A DNA stretch of 64,000 nt from Artemia franciscana. Taxonomy: Eukaryota > Arthropoda > Branchiopoda > Anostraca > Artemiidae. This document shows, in pieces, positions 44,426-55,564 of this stretch. Position 1 is the first letter of the stretch. Each line of letters begins with the position of its first letter. The stretch lies in NCBI RefSeq assembly GCF_032884065.1, contig NC_088867.1:28469976-28533975 (forward strand), in the 5' to 3' direction. Made by a program: the position numbers and the translations under genes. The notes under the pieces are model-generated. The model had not been told where the DNA came from, did not search any database, and saw only the letters and a program-made list of their open reading frames with translations.

Positions 44426-45189
44426 TGAACATGCGTAGAAGAAGAAAGAACATGATTATCAGAATCATTAAATAACTGATTTTTAGTAGTGAAAAATATG
44501 CAATAAGTGTTGATTTATATGAAAACGACAGTGGGTTTAAATTGTAAGAAAATTAAGTTATCAGTCAACATAGTAGAACTGACCTAGTAAAAACGAATGT
44601 ATCTACCTTCTTTTTCTCTTAGCCCCTTTGTACGGACGTGATAATAGAAATCTATTAATGGGCTCATTTGATTGGGTACAAAAAGGTCTATTTCCTTTTG
44701 CAAAGGCTAAAAGCTACTGCATGAAAAGCAGTCACTCTCCTGTGCTCTTCTCATCCATGTAGGCTCCTATAGCCTAAAATCAAAATTTCCATATAGACAT
44801 TTAACTCAACATAGTTCTCAAAAGTGCTTCCATTTGAGATACCACCCATACAGCTCAAGGGAACAGTGCCCCAAATTTTTTAAATAGCCAATTCCTAACA
44901 GAAACATTTTAATAGACAAGATGGACATGTCACACCTTGTTGAAACTGCAATTATATGAGGAATTTAAATATATATTATTAGAAGTAAAAATTAGACCCA
45001 CAAGCCTTTTAAACATGGCTAGTTACTCACCTTGGTGTTTTATTCTATTTATGTTTTTTCTAACTGGTGATATGTAAGTCTGATTCCCTTGAGATTTCAA
45101 CATTTCCAGATTTTCGAATTTTCTGTCATTGTTGCTGCTGCTGCAAAGTTTCCAATATCATTTTCTTTTGGGCGAATTTGAAAATCCAG

Positions 45190-46510
45190 CCAAAAGATTG
45201 GCATCCTAGTGTTCATTCACTAACTAAGCAAGTAGAAGAGGGTTGGTCACCTGCCACAAGGACCAGTGTACCTGCCGGGAGAATAATGCCTTAAACTCTG
45301 GGTATCATGTGAGCAAGGATCAATGCTTCCCCTGCTGAGTTAGCTCTGAAGATAACAACCTGCTTTATTGCACAGAATTCGAAACAGAAAGAATATTGAC
45401 ATTATCCATCTAGTCCAGAGTTTAAAATGCTGCCCAAAACAAACAATAAGAGAATCTGGGTAAGTCCAAAAAAGAATTAGAATGAATGTGGTAGCTGTCA
45501 GGTTCAACTTGATGAACAATCTTTGTTCAACAAGACCATTTGTCACAATCTGTAATGGTTGTGACAAATGGTATCAGGATCTCAAAGTCAGAATATACAC
45601 TGTTCTAAAAAATGACTGATAGTCTCACATGTGAATGGTTTTACCCAATTTATAAGGTTAGTTGAAACACCAGCCTAGGCTCAGACACTATCCAAAAGCT
45701 AACTGAAACAACTATATCAAAGCTGTGACTGTTTTGCTTAATCAGTTCCAAGAAGGTCTCAAGTAAGAAATAGTGAACATAAATAGTAGAATTTCAAACT
45801 TAGAAAGTGATGTTGCAAGCAAATGTTCCCCAACTGAGGTGGAAAATTAAATTTAAGACACCATTACAAGTAAGCTCAGCCAGTCTCATACTGACAGTAA
45901 GAAGTTGGAAAGTGATGTGAGAAAAATTATTCATGATGACAGAGAAAGATAAAAACGTCAGCTTTACATTGTGGTATATGGAATACCAGAATTGTGTGAA
46001 GCTGCTGCTGAAATTCAAATGTTTATTCAGGACCATCTTGCCCAATCATACAATCTGTCAATGTTACAAAGCCACAACAACTTGAAAACAATTCTCCAAA
46101 ACCAGGTGACCACCCTAGGCCTGTTCTTTTCCTCACAGACAGTTACAAGGTTAAAACGTAGATTGTGACTAAATCGAGAGAGCTGAAGGGGGACATGCAG
46201 TTTAACTTTGATCCCAAAAAGGCAGAAAGAGAAAAAGAAAAACAGAATCAAACATCAAAAACAGGGCAGTAATTGAGCATTTACTCTATTGCCCACTGAA
46301 ACAAGCCCAACTGTAAATAGTTTGTCTTCTCGTAGTGTTAGTATTGATGATGATAATAGAGATGCTTTCCATTCCTGCTTGAGCTCTAGCTCTAAAAACA
46401 TTAGTTACAAAAGTTTACCAAAAATGATGCATAATAACAATCCAGTCAGTGGAAAGAAAGTGCTGGAACTGTTTTACACAAACATTGATAGTGACAAGCA
46501 AGCATTTTAA
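45190..46510 (+). pseudogene. LINE leader and ORF1-like fossil
   Basis: After the leader repeat (45190-45335) the + strand shows ICNGCDKWYQ, a PHD-type Cys pair, near 45540-45580. It continues with ISNLESDVASKCSPTEVE near 45810 and KLESDVRKIIHDDRER near 45915. QLYIVVYGIPELCEAAAEIQ follows near 45960, then SSQTVTRLKRRL and FNFDPKKAEREKEKQ. A coiled-coil segment followed by R..IV-YGIPE is the usual ORF1 pattern of CR1/L2-like LINEs. Frameshifts and stops break it. A further open stretch at 46289-46510 (PTETSPTVNSLSSRSVSIDD) may be its C-terminus. Confidence 0.7.
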
Positions 46511-47274
46511 CTTTTTTCCACAAGCAACCAAGTGGAAGATATTGAGAAGCATAATTTCTGATGAGGGAAAATGTGATTCTCAAACTGTTGCTCAAGAAAG
46601 TATTGGAGCTATTTTGTGCAAATAAAGGTGTGACTTTATCCCCCCCTCACACATACACACACACAGTGAGGGAGGTAAAGCTGTACTTTTACCACAAATG
46701 TTATACAGGATTCATCTTATCACTAGCAAGTTTGATTTAAAGAAATTAAATGGTCTAATTTCCATATTTCCCATATAATACATCATGTCTCTGCTGGCAG
46801 AAATACAGACATTTATAGCAATGGTGAAGGAGCTTGGACTATTGCAAAACAAGTCCAAAGGGCAAAATTCCTCCATAAACATAATGAGTAAATGCTGACA
46901 CTTGGAAATTATCCAATTACTTTTCAATGTCACACCCAGCACTTGAGTATAGTATGATACTGGCCTCCCCACCAGGATTGTTACTAGTCATTTTTTTTTT
47001 GGAGGGGGGGAGGGAGAAATTTTACCAGATGGCTGGTTATTTTTACTGATTTTTTTTTGTATCAATAATTAGCATAATGTCTATTTTGAATATGATATCT
47101 ACAATCACTGTACAGGTTGGTAAAACCAATGCATTTGCCAACCAAGATTGATATTTTGGTATATGTCATGACACTATTTTCATGCTCTTTATTTAACCAA
47201 ATGGAAAATTGTGGCAGCATCTATAAAATCATGACAGGAGTAGGTAAAACTGCTCTGTTTACCAACCAAGTTCA

Positions 47275-48889
47275 ATATTTCTGTAGATGACATGTCAGTA
47301 TTTCCATGGTCTTAATTTAACCAAACAAAAATTTTTGACAGAGTCAGAAAAATTCCAGTACTTAGCAATACAATTTTACTCTCTCATTTTTTTTTATCAA
47401 GTGCCCCAAAACATTGGGGGCACCTCTGCTGATCTTTTGAAACGCTCATAAATTGGAATTGAGCAAAGTTGTGAAACTGAAAACACTGGTCATAAGTAGC
47501 AGATCTATTTTGCAATATTTCACCTTTATAATATAAAGATTTTCAAAGGTGATCCAAGTTCAGTGCCCTCTAGAGGCAGAAAGAGTGGAGATAGGTACTT
47601 CAAAGTACCTTCCCATGACATACTTTAGTCTGGAGATCTATCCCTGAAAGTTACATTTTCCTAACATAACCCATGTCCTAGATAGCAAAAAGTAGCTTGT
47701 CTAGAATTTCACTGCACATATTGACCCTTAATAATATATTTATTTTTTATTCTTTCTATTGATCAATATACTGCAAAATTGGTAACTCTATGATAAACAG
47801 AGATATCTAGTTTAACCTGAGCAATAATGCTGAATACTGGATAAGAACAAAAACCCATTTTAAATGAGCTGAAAATGTGAATAACAATAGAAAGAAACAT
47901 GATTAATAGGTCCAACAATTGGGCTATTGAGAAAGAAACATGTTAAGAAAACAATTCTAACTTCATAAAATGCAGAAACATTGCACTTAAAACACTTTGA
48001 AGGTACTTCTGATGTTTCATTATTTATCATGTTTTTGTCCATAAACTTTTGCCACTTGTTTGTTATGTATTGATATATAGATCTATTTTAGATCAGGTAT
48101 CTTTGTTTCCACATTTGTGGTGTTGCTGTATTGATTCAGACCCCTATAACCTCAGCTTTTGGGGCTGTAATATCTGCCATATTGTTACCCTTTTGTTTTT
48201 ACTGTATATTGTTGCATTAGAGTTAGGTTTTATACCATTTGATAAATGAATTGAAATGAATTACCACCAACCCCTTCCTAGTGTGAAAATATACAGCTCA
48301 AGTAACACATTTCCTATGTTTTTGCACTGCTTGATTTTGTCAGCATTGATTCAATTCACTGGTACACAGGCTAAAACAAGAGTGATAGATGGCAAATTTA
48401 TGGGAAATATATAATTAGCCTATAGCTATATATTTGTACACTGGGGAGAGAGGGGGGTAAAGTATAGTGGAAGCATATACAAAATGAGTTATCTAATTCT
48501 GTAACCCTAATTTCATACAAAATGTAACCCATAAGAATCTTACTTTTCAGAACAACAGGTCCTGAAGTAGCAATTTTCTTTGCCAAAGCTGACATTTGAA
48601 AACTAATATTTTATATAAAAGATTCTTCACATTACTGTACTTTAGTGATGCCATGTTCTAGAATTTTATTCCACAAACTCCCTTTTAGCTGGTACTGAAC
48701 CAGTTTTCAGAAAAAACCATGTTTTTGTTTGTGATTATAATGACTAGGCCCAAATGAACCAGCCATTTGGTAGCTTCTTTTTCAATGATGTGCTGAAAAT
48801 AGTTTTCAAATGCCAAAAAAAAATCAGGACTTTAGGCAAAAAAAAAGCAAAAAGCTAAGATATAAGCTGTAAATTTTATGGTGGGCATG
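47275..48889. repeat. Tandem duplication unit A (contains proximal ATP5MG exon 1)
   Basis: Unit A and unit B (48890-51107) align along their length. Both start near TTTCTGTAGA-GACATGTCAG. Both pass TATCAAGTGCC and CCTTCCCAT, the TTGAGAAAG/AAACATGTTAAG block, the GTGTTGCTGTATTGATT block and the exon itself, and end ATGGTGGGCA. They are clearly diverged, so the duplication is not recent. Unit A lacks the foldback element found in unit B. Confidence 0.85.
48544..48595 (-). CDS. ATP5MG: ATP synthase subunit g, exon 1 (proximal copy)
   Basis: The exon is 52 nt from ATG at 48593-48595 to the donor GTAAG. It encodes MSALAKKIATSGPVVLK and one base of the next codon. Joined to exons 2 and 3 the protein is 103 residues, the length of human subunit g. 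The short basic N-terminus takes the place of the human MAQFVRNLVEKTPALVN. Subunit g has no long presequence. An identical protein sequence is encoded by the copy at 50762. Confidence 0.92.
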
Positions 48890-49395
48890 ATTTCTGTAGA
48901 AGACATGTCAGTATTTCTATGGTCTTTATTCAACCTAAGAAAAATTTTTGATAAGAGTAAAAAAAAATGGTGGTGCTTTGCAGCATGATTTTACTGACTT
49001 TTTTTTTTATCAAGTGCCCAAAAACATTAGAGGCACCTATATTGGTATTTTGAAACCTCACAAATTGAAATTGAGCAAAGTTGTGAAACTAAAAACACTG
49101 GTCAGAAGCAGCAGATCTATTTTACAAGGTTTTACTTCTATAATACAAGGATTTTTAAAGGTCATTGAAGTTAGTGCTTTCTAGAGGCAGAAAGAGTAGA
49201 GATAGGTATTTCAAAGTACCTTCCCATATGTTTGCCTACTTTAGTCTAACCCCTTTTCTAGATAGCAAAAAGTAGCTAGTCTAGAGTTTCAATGCACATA
49301 TTAAGCCTTAATAGGCTAATATATTTATCTTTTATTCTTTCTATTGATCAATCTATTTTAAAATTGGTTAGTCTATGATGAACAGAAGTATATAG

Positions 49396-50030
49396 GGTAA
49401 AATTCTAGTTAATTGACCTCTTGCTATCTCAGAAAGGGTTTAGGTTAGGAAAATGAAACTTTCAGGAATGGGTCTACAGGCTATAGTGTGTCCTGGGAAG
49501 GTATTTTGAAGCAACTACCTCCACTCCTTCTCCCTCTAGAGGGCCCTGACCTTTGATGACCTTTAAAAATATGTGTGTTATAAAAGTAAAACCTTGCAAA
49601 ATAGATCTTCTGCTAAACTGAAGTACAACAAAATTGTTTTCAGCTTCATAACTTTGCTTAACTCCATTTCATATAAGTTTTAAGGATATGCAAATACATT
49701 TCCTAAATTTTGAAAAAAAACAAAACAACATTGATATGGCTAAGAATTCTACTCAAATAACAGGAATTGCATTTTCAGAACTAAAGGCAGAGAAAAAGAA
49801 ACTAGTAACTGAATATTAAGATAAAATGTTGTTTTGTCAAATTTCAATAGGTATAGACCTGTCATGTAGGCAAATTTCAGGGCCCTCTAGAGGGAGAAGG
49901 AGTGGAGGTGGGTACTTTAAAATGCCTTCCTGAGACATACTTTAGCCTGTAGGCCCATCCTTGAAAGTTTCATTTTCCTAAACTAAACCCTTTCTGAGAT
50001 AGCAAGAAGTCAATTAACTAGAATTTTAAC
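49396..50030. mobile_element. Foldback / MITE-like element with 155-bp inverted arms
   Basis: The left arm 49396-49550 starts GGTAAAATTCTAGTTAATTG, and the right arm 49876-50030 ends CAATTAACTAGAATTTTAAC. The arms pair with about nine tenths identity throughout, including CTCTAGAGGGCCCTGA. The interior of about 325 bases has no ORF. The empty site is visible in unit A. Flanks AGTATATAG and ATATCTAG suggest a short AT-rich target, but a clean duplication is not visible. Relatives occur at 1900-2310, and as single arms at 47540-47715 and 49170-49290. Confidence 0.85.
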
Positions 50031-50761
50031 ATATCTAGTTTAGCCTGAATAATAATGCTAGATATTGGACAAGAGCAACAAAACTATTTTGAATGAGCTG
50101 AAAATGTGAATAATAATGAAAGGGAACATGATTAATATGTCCCACAATTGAGGCTATTGAGAAAAAAAACATGTTAAGAAAACAACTCTTACTTCATAAA
50201 ATGTTGAAATATTACAGTTAAAAAGTTTTTGAAGGCACTTCCAATATCTCAGGCTATTATTTTTATTTTTGTCCATAAGTTTTTGCCACATGTTTGTTAT
50301 GTATTCATGTACAGATCTATTTTATATTAAGTATTTCCCCCCACATTTGTAGTGTTGCTGTATTGATTAAGGCCTCAACAAGCTCAGCTTTTAGGGCTGT
50401 AATATCTGCCATATTTATTTTACCCTTTTGTTTTTTGTTGTATGTTGTGGCATTAAAGTGGATTTTGTGGTATTAGACAAAGGAAATGCTATGAATTACA
50501 CCCTAATCCCCTTCCTCATCTGAAAATGTAACAAGTAACAAATTTCCTCTGTTTTTGGACAACTTGATTTTGTCAGCATTGGTTCAGTTCATTGGAACCT
50601 CGGGTTGAAATAAGAGTGATGTATGGGAAATATATAATTAGCCTGTATTTGCACATTGGGGAAGAGGGGTAAAGTAGCCTAGAGTGGAAGCACTTTCAAA
50701 ATGAGTTTTCCCATTATATACCTCTAATTTAATAAACAAATGTAGTCCATAAAAATCTTAC

Positions 50762-50813
50762 TTTTAAGGACAACAGGTCCTGAAGTAGCGATTTTCTTTG
50801 CCAAAGCTGACAT
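50762..50813 (-). CDS. ATP5MG: ATP synthase subunit g, duplicated exon 1 (distal copy)
   Basis: It has the same length and phase as the proximal copy, with ATG at 50811-50813 and donor GTAAG. It encodes the same 17 residues. The differences from the proximal exon within the coding part are silent (ATT/ATC, GTT/GTC, CTG/CTT). Conservation of frame, protein and donor, while flanks diverge, suggests selection on both. Either could be spliced to exon 2 at 41174. I cannot tell which promoter is used. Confidence 0.85.
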
Positions 50814-51339
50814 TTGAAAACTAAAATTTTCTATAAATGATTTCTTCTCACTACGATACTCGATGTTGCCGTGTTATACAATTTTATTCCACAAACTCCC
50901 TTTTAGCTGGTGCCGAACTCATTTTATTAGAGAAACTGTGTTTATATTTGGCATTCTGTCAACGCCCAAATTAACCAGCCAATTGAAAACTTATTTTTTA
51001 ATGAAGTACTGAAAATAGTTTCCAAAACGCCAAAAAAGGGGCTTTAGGCAAAAAAAGCAATAACCTAAGGTATGAGTTGTAAACTTTATGGTGGGCACAA
51101 ACTTTGTGCTCAGTTGTATAATAAAACCTGCAAAACTAACGTTAGCTTTAAAAACAAGAAAGTCTAAAATGGTACCTAATCTTTAAAAGCAGTCAATATG
51201 CTATGAGCCCTTTTAAACTCGTAAAAAATTATTTACAAGAGATAGGTGAGGCTTGCCAAAGGAACGAAGGGATTTTTCAAGCTCAAATCAGTTTTTGTAA
51301 GCACTATCCATTAACACTGGCAAGATATTAAATCGGGCA

Positions 51340-52150
51340 TGTTTTAATAATCAAATATCTTTGAAAAGATCCTGTATGAAAAGACAGCATATTGTTTGTG
51401 GCTAGAGGACAAGTGACAATGAGAATCCATATATAAAAGAGTGCCGCGTACCAAGTGCCGGGGCCCGGCGGTTGGTAATTGCGCAACCACAAGATTGATT
51501 ATATCATTGTTTGGAAAAATCGAAGATTTTTATGCACGGAAAAGTTTACATTAAAGCGCTTAAAGAGCAAAAGACTGGTAATTACAAAATATTTGCATAT
51601 GTTTAGACAAGGGGTTTCAACAAATAAAAAATCCTAAAAAAGAAAATAAAAAGTTAGCTTGGCAGAAATATTTCCTAGAAATTGGACTTGCCGTAATAAT
51701 TAAATTTCTTTGAATAGACCTCAGTATGAAAAAACGTTAAATTGCATAAAGAGCAAAAACTGGTAATTGCAAAAATATTTGTGTATTTTTTAACAGGCTA
51801 TTATAACAATTCAAAAACCTTAAAAAAGAAAACCAAAATTTTGAAACTTATTAGAAATCGTTGTTAGAAAATTAAAAAAAACCTTAAAGGAGAAAACGAA
51901 GACTTTGAAACTTAGTAGAAATCATTGTTAGAAAAAGGACTTGCTTTAATAATCAAATATCTTTGTGAAGACCATAATGTGAAAAGACAACAAATTGTCT
52001 CAAATTTTCGGCAATTAGAAGACAAGTGACAACAAAAATCCATTTATTGAAATATAGAAGCCCGCGACGTGCCGAGTGCTGAAGCCCGGAGGCAAAGTCG
52101 GCACACGGCAGGCTTCTTTTTATGGATTAACATCGTCACTTGTCTTCTAA
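51340..52150. repeat. Diverged tandem repeats with GC-rich cores
   Basis: AATCAAATATCTTTG..AGA recurs at about 51350 and 51952, with a weaker copy near 51705. Each outer copy is followed by ACAAGTGACAA, then TATTGAA/ATATATAAA, then a GC-rich patch (GTGCCGCGTACCAAGTGCCG at about 51442, CGCGACGTGCCGAGTGCTGA at about 52062). The GC patches stand out strongly from the AT-rich surroundings. The middle part repeats TAAAGAGCAAAA..CTGGTAATT twice. Confidence 0.65.
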
Positions 52151-52249
52151 TCGTAGACGTAAGCCTCTTCTTTAATTCAAAAGGACACCATAGGTTCGTT
52201 ACGACCACCCTAGTATGCTTTTATGGTATATGTATATTCTTGTATATTT

Positions 52250-52530
52250 CTCAGGCTCATAACTTTTGATGGGTATAACTGACCTTGATGAAATTGATAT
52301 TTAAAATCAGCATTAAAATGCAATTCTTTTGATGTAACTATTGGTATCAAAATTCCATTTTTTAGAGTTTCAGTTACTATTGAGGCGGGTCACTCATTAC
52401 TACAGTTCGTTATCACGAACTGTTTGATCAGGCGAATTTTCTCAGCCTCGTAGCTTTTGAAGGGTAGCGTTAAACTCAATTAACCTTATATATTTAGAAT
52501 CAAACAATTCGTGGTAACGAACTGTACTAA
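52250..52530. repeat. Two facing 3' ends of the hairpin family
   Basis: A direct copy ends near 52430 with ACAGTTCGTTATCACGAACT. An inverted one begins near 52503 with ATTCGTGGTAACGAACTGTA, followed by the reverse complement of the GAGCCGGGTCGCTCC end. The termini therefore face each other with about 75 bases between them. Confidence 0.75.
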
Positions 52531-52635
52531 GAAGCGACCCGGCTCAATAGTAACCGAAACTCTAAAAAACGGAATTTTTATAACAATAGTCATATCGAAA
52601 GAATTGCATTTTAATGCTGATTTTAAATATACATA

Positions 52636-52925
52636 AAAAAAACTAGTTTTTTTAACTGAATGTAAGGAGCGACATTGAAGCTTAAAACCAACAGAAATTA
52701 CTCCGTATATGAAATGGGTTGCCCCTTCCGCAATCCCTCGCTCTTTACGCTAAAGCTTTTAATTGTATTAAAAAGCAGAATTGTGGCAAAGAGTCAAACT
52801 TTAGCGTAAAGAGCGAGGGATTGCGGAGGGGACAACCCATTTCATATACGGAGTAATTTCTGTTGGTTTTAAGCTTCAATGTCGCTCCTTACTTTCAGTT
52901 AAAAAAACTAGTTTTTTTTATGTAA
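52636..52925. repeat. Near-perfect long hairpin (~120-bp arms)
   Basis: The left arm (about 52636-52758) holds AAACTAGTTTTTTTAACTGA, AGCTTAAAACCAACAGAAAT and AATCCCTCGCTCTTTACGCT. The right arm (about 52798-52921) is its reverse complement with very few changes. The loop is about 40 bases (AATTGTATTAAAAAGCAGAA region). It is the best-preserved member of the family, and the transcript would fold into a long double-stranded RNA. Confidence 0.88.
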
Positions 52926-53347
52926 TTTCTGAACGTTTTTGAATTAATGCATGTTTGATTTTGGCTCTCCACACATAAATTATTAATATGAAATTTGCAT
53001 ATTAATTCCTTTTTTGGCTAAATGGCTTTCTCTTAGTTTTGATCAGACGATTTTGAGAAATAAGGGATGGGAAAGGAGGCCTAGTTGCCATGCAATTTTT
53101 CGGTTACATAAAAAGGCAACTATAAATTTTTATTTTTAACAAATTTTTTTATTAGTAAAAAATATACGTAACTTAAGAATTATCTTACAGAACAAACTTT
53201 TATATTCTTTAATTTTTATTATGTATATGAGAGGGTTTGTACCCTCGTTAATACTTCGTTCTTTACACTAAATCGTAAGTTTTGTCCCAATTCTTTAAGA
53301 ATGACCCCTGAATCAAAAAAGGCCGTAGAATAAATAGTTGAAGTTAC

Positions 53348-53426
53348 TAAAAATACTATAGCATAAAGAGCGAGGTATTTATCTCCTCCTAAAAATACCT
53401 CGCTCTTTATGCTAAAGTATTTTTAG
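53348..53426. repeat. Hairpin, ~34-bp stem
   Basis: CTAAAAATACTATAGCATAA and AGAGCGAGGTATTT face AAATACCTCGCTCT and TTATGCTAAAGTATTTTTAG across ATCTCCTCCTA. One mismatch is visible. It belongs to the same repeat family, with the loop reduced. Confidence 0.85.
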
Positions 53427-53549
53427 AACCCCTCATATGCAAAATAATCTCTGTTCGTTTTAAGTTTCAATGCTACTCTTTACTTTCAATTGAAAAAAAA
53501 CTTTTTTTCAATTTTTTCATTGTTTATTTTTTCATTGTTTTTTTATAGA

Positions 53550-54394
53550 AATTTTAGAAAATCCTGCGCCCTTTTCATTGAATTTCTGTTCCCCCATAAC
53601 ATATTTCTCCATGGAAAGATCCTCCCACATAAGCCCCCTCCCCTCAACCCCACACCCAAAACCAAAAAAAATCCCCTGAAACCGGCTGTACACTTCCCAA
53701 TAACCATTATTATATGTAAACATTGGTCGAAGTTTGTAACTTGCAGCCCCTCCCCCAGGGACTTTGGGGGAGTAAGTCATTCCCAAAGACATAGTTATTA
53801 TGGTTTTTGACTATGCGGAACAAAATGGCTATCTCAAAATTTTGATCTGTTGACTTTGGAGAAAAAATGAGCGTGGGAGGAGGCCTAGGTGCCCTCCAAT
53901 TTTTTTGGTCACTTAAAAAGGGCACTAGAACTTTTCATTTCCGTTAGAATGAGCCCTCTTGCGACATTCTAGGACCACTTGGTCGATCAGATGACCCCTG
54001 AGGAAAAGAAAAAAAGAAAAGAAAAAAAACAAATAAACACGCACCCGTGATTTGTTTTCTGGCAAAAAATACAAAATTCCACATTTTTGTAGATAGGAGC
54101 TAGAAAATTTTACCAAAGGGTTCTCTGATACGCCAAATGCCATGGTGTGATTTTCGTTAAGATTCTGTGACTTTTAGGGGGTGTTTCCCCCTATTTTCTA
54201 AAATAAGGCAAATTTCCTCAGGCTCGTAACTTTTGATGACAAAGACTAAATTTGATGAAACTTATATATTTAAAATCAGCATAAAAATCTGATTCTTTTG
54301 ATGTATATTTTAACATCAAAATTCCGTTTTTTAAAGTTTCGTTTACTGTTGAGCCGGGTCGCTCCTTACTACAGTTCGTTACCACGAACTGTTT
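53550..54394 (+). repeat. Copy of the ~830-bp repeat ending in ACAGTTCGT-TACC-ACGAACTGT
   Basis: Blocks in order: CTGCGCCCTTTTCATTGAAT, CACTTCCCAATAACCATTAT, AACTTGCAGCCCCTCCCCCA, CATTTTTGTAGATAGGAGCT, GAGCCGGGTCGCTCCTTACT and the terminal palindrome. It is collinear with 54735-55564 and very similar to it. No long ORF spans it. Short frames on the - strand are shared by the copies only because the DNA is shared. Confidence 0.85.
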
Positions 54395-54734
54395 GAAAAG
54401 AAAATAATTCGGTATTTCGAAGCTTCTGACATTATTACTCCTTTGCGGAAGTTAGGCTCAAAATTGGAAAAGGATTATATTTTTTCTCTGGGCCCCTTCC
54501 ACCTCTTATTTCGTTTATTTTCCCGTTAGTTTTCACCTGTTTTCGCTTTATAGTTATGTTATCTCTTAGCAGTTCTTTCGTTAGTTGAGTTATGGTTGTG
54601 GTATATATGTTTTATCGCTCGTATAGTTGTGTTATTTTCAAATTATACTCCATAATAGAGAGGCTTCGAACACCCAGCATTGTATATTAAGCTCTGAATT
54701 TGATGTTTTTTCTAACGTGACCAGATTCGTCCTG

Positions 54735-55564
54735 CGGCCTGCGCCCTTTTCATTGAATTTTTCTTCCCCCATGATATATTTCTCCAAGGAAAGATCCTCC
54801 CACATAGCCCCCTCCCCTCAACCCTACCCCCAAAACCAAAAAAATCCCCCTGAAAACGTCTGTACACTTCCCAATAACCATTATTATATGTAAACACTGG
54901 TCGAAGTTTGTAACTTGCAGCCCCTCCCCCAGGGACTGTGGGGGAGTAAGTCATCCCAAAGACATAGTTATTATGGTTTTCGACTATGCTGAACAAAATG
55001 GCTCTCTCAAAATTTTGATCCGTTGACTTTGGGAAAAAAATGAGCGTGGGAGGGGGCCTAGATGCCCTCCAATTTTTTTGGTCACTTAAAAAGGGCACTA
55101 GAACTTTTCATTTCCGTTAGAATGAGCCCTCTTGCGACATTCTAGTACCACTTGGTCGATACGATGACCCCTGGGAAAAAAACAAAAAAACAAACAAACA
55201 AATAAACACGCACCCGTGATTTGTCTTCTGGCAAAAAATACAAAATTCCACATTTTTGTAGATAGGAGCTTGAAACTTCTACAGTTGGGTTCTCTGATAC
55301 GCTGAATCTGATGGTGTCATTTTCGTTAAGATCCTACGACTTTTAGGGGGTGTTTCCCCCTATTTTCCTACATAAGGCAAATTTTCTCAGGCTCGTAACT
55401 TTTGATGGGTAAGACCAAACTTGATGAAACTTATATATTTAAAATCAGCATTAAAATGCGATTCTTTTGATGTAGCAATTGATATCAAAATTCAATTTTT
55501 TAGAGTCTTGGTTACTATTGAGCCGGATCGATCCTTACTACAGTTCGTTACCACGAACTGTTTG
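54735..55564 (+). repeat. Second copy of the ~830-bp repeat
   Basis: It begins GCCTGCGCCCTTTTCATTGA and ends CAGTTCGTTACCACGAACTG. It lies in direct orientation to the copy at 53550, separated by about 340 bases of unrelated AT-rich sequence. Confidence 0.85.

Larger units (their letters stand above)
41175..48543 (-). other. ATP5MG intron 1 content, 7.4 kb (9.6 kb from the distal exon 1)
   Basis: It contains a ~280-bp tandem repeat (42276-43525), a LINE RT fossil (43560-44425), a LINE leader and ORF1 fossil (45190-46510) and the start of the duplicated unit (47275 on). I see no gene at 41175-42270 or at 46520-47100. 47110-47340 holds two ~125-bp direct repeats containing the GTAAAAC..ACCAACCAAG..TTTAACCAAA pattern. 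Confidence 0.5.
48890..51107. repeat. Tandem duplication unit B (contains distal ATP5MG exon 1 and a foldback insertion)
   Basis: It is about 600 bases longer than unit A. The excess is the foldback element at 49396-50030, which separates two sequences that are contiguous in unit A (near 47797). The unit ends in ATGGTGGGCA at 51098-51107, as unit A does at 48889. Confidence 0.85.

Noticed and set aside
48398..48595. A 65-residue protein from the frame through 48595
   Set aside because: Only the first 17 codons are exon. The remainder reads through the GTAAG donor into intron 1.
53532..55098. Similar short - strand frames (PFLSDQKNWRA type) in both ~830-bp repeats
   Set aside because: Similarity follows from repeat DNA identity. 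Frames are broken at different places and carry no domain.
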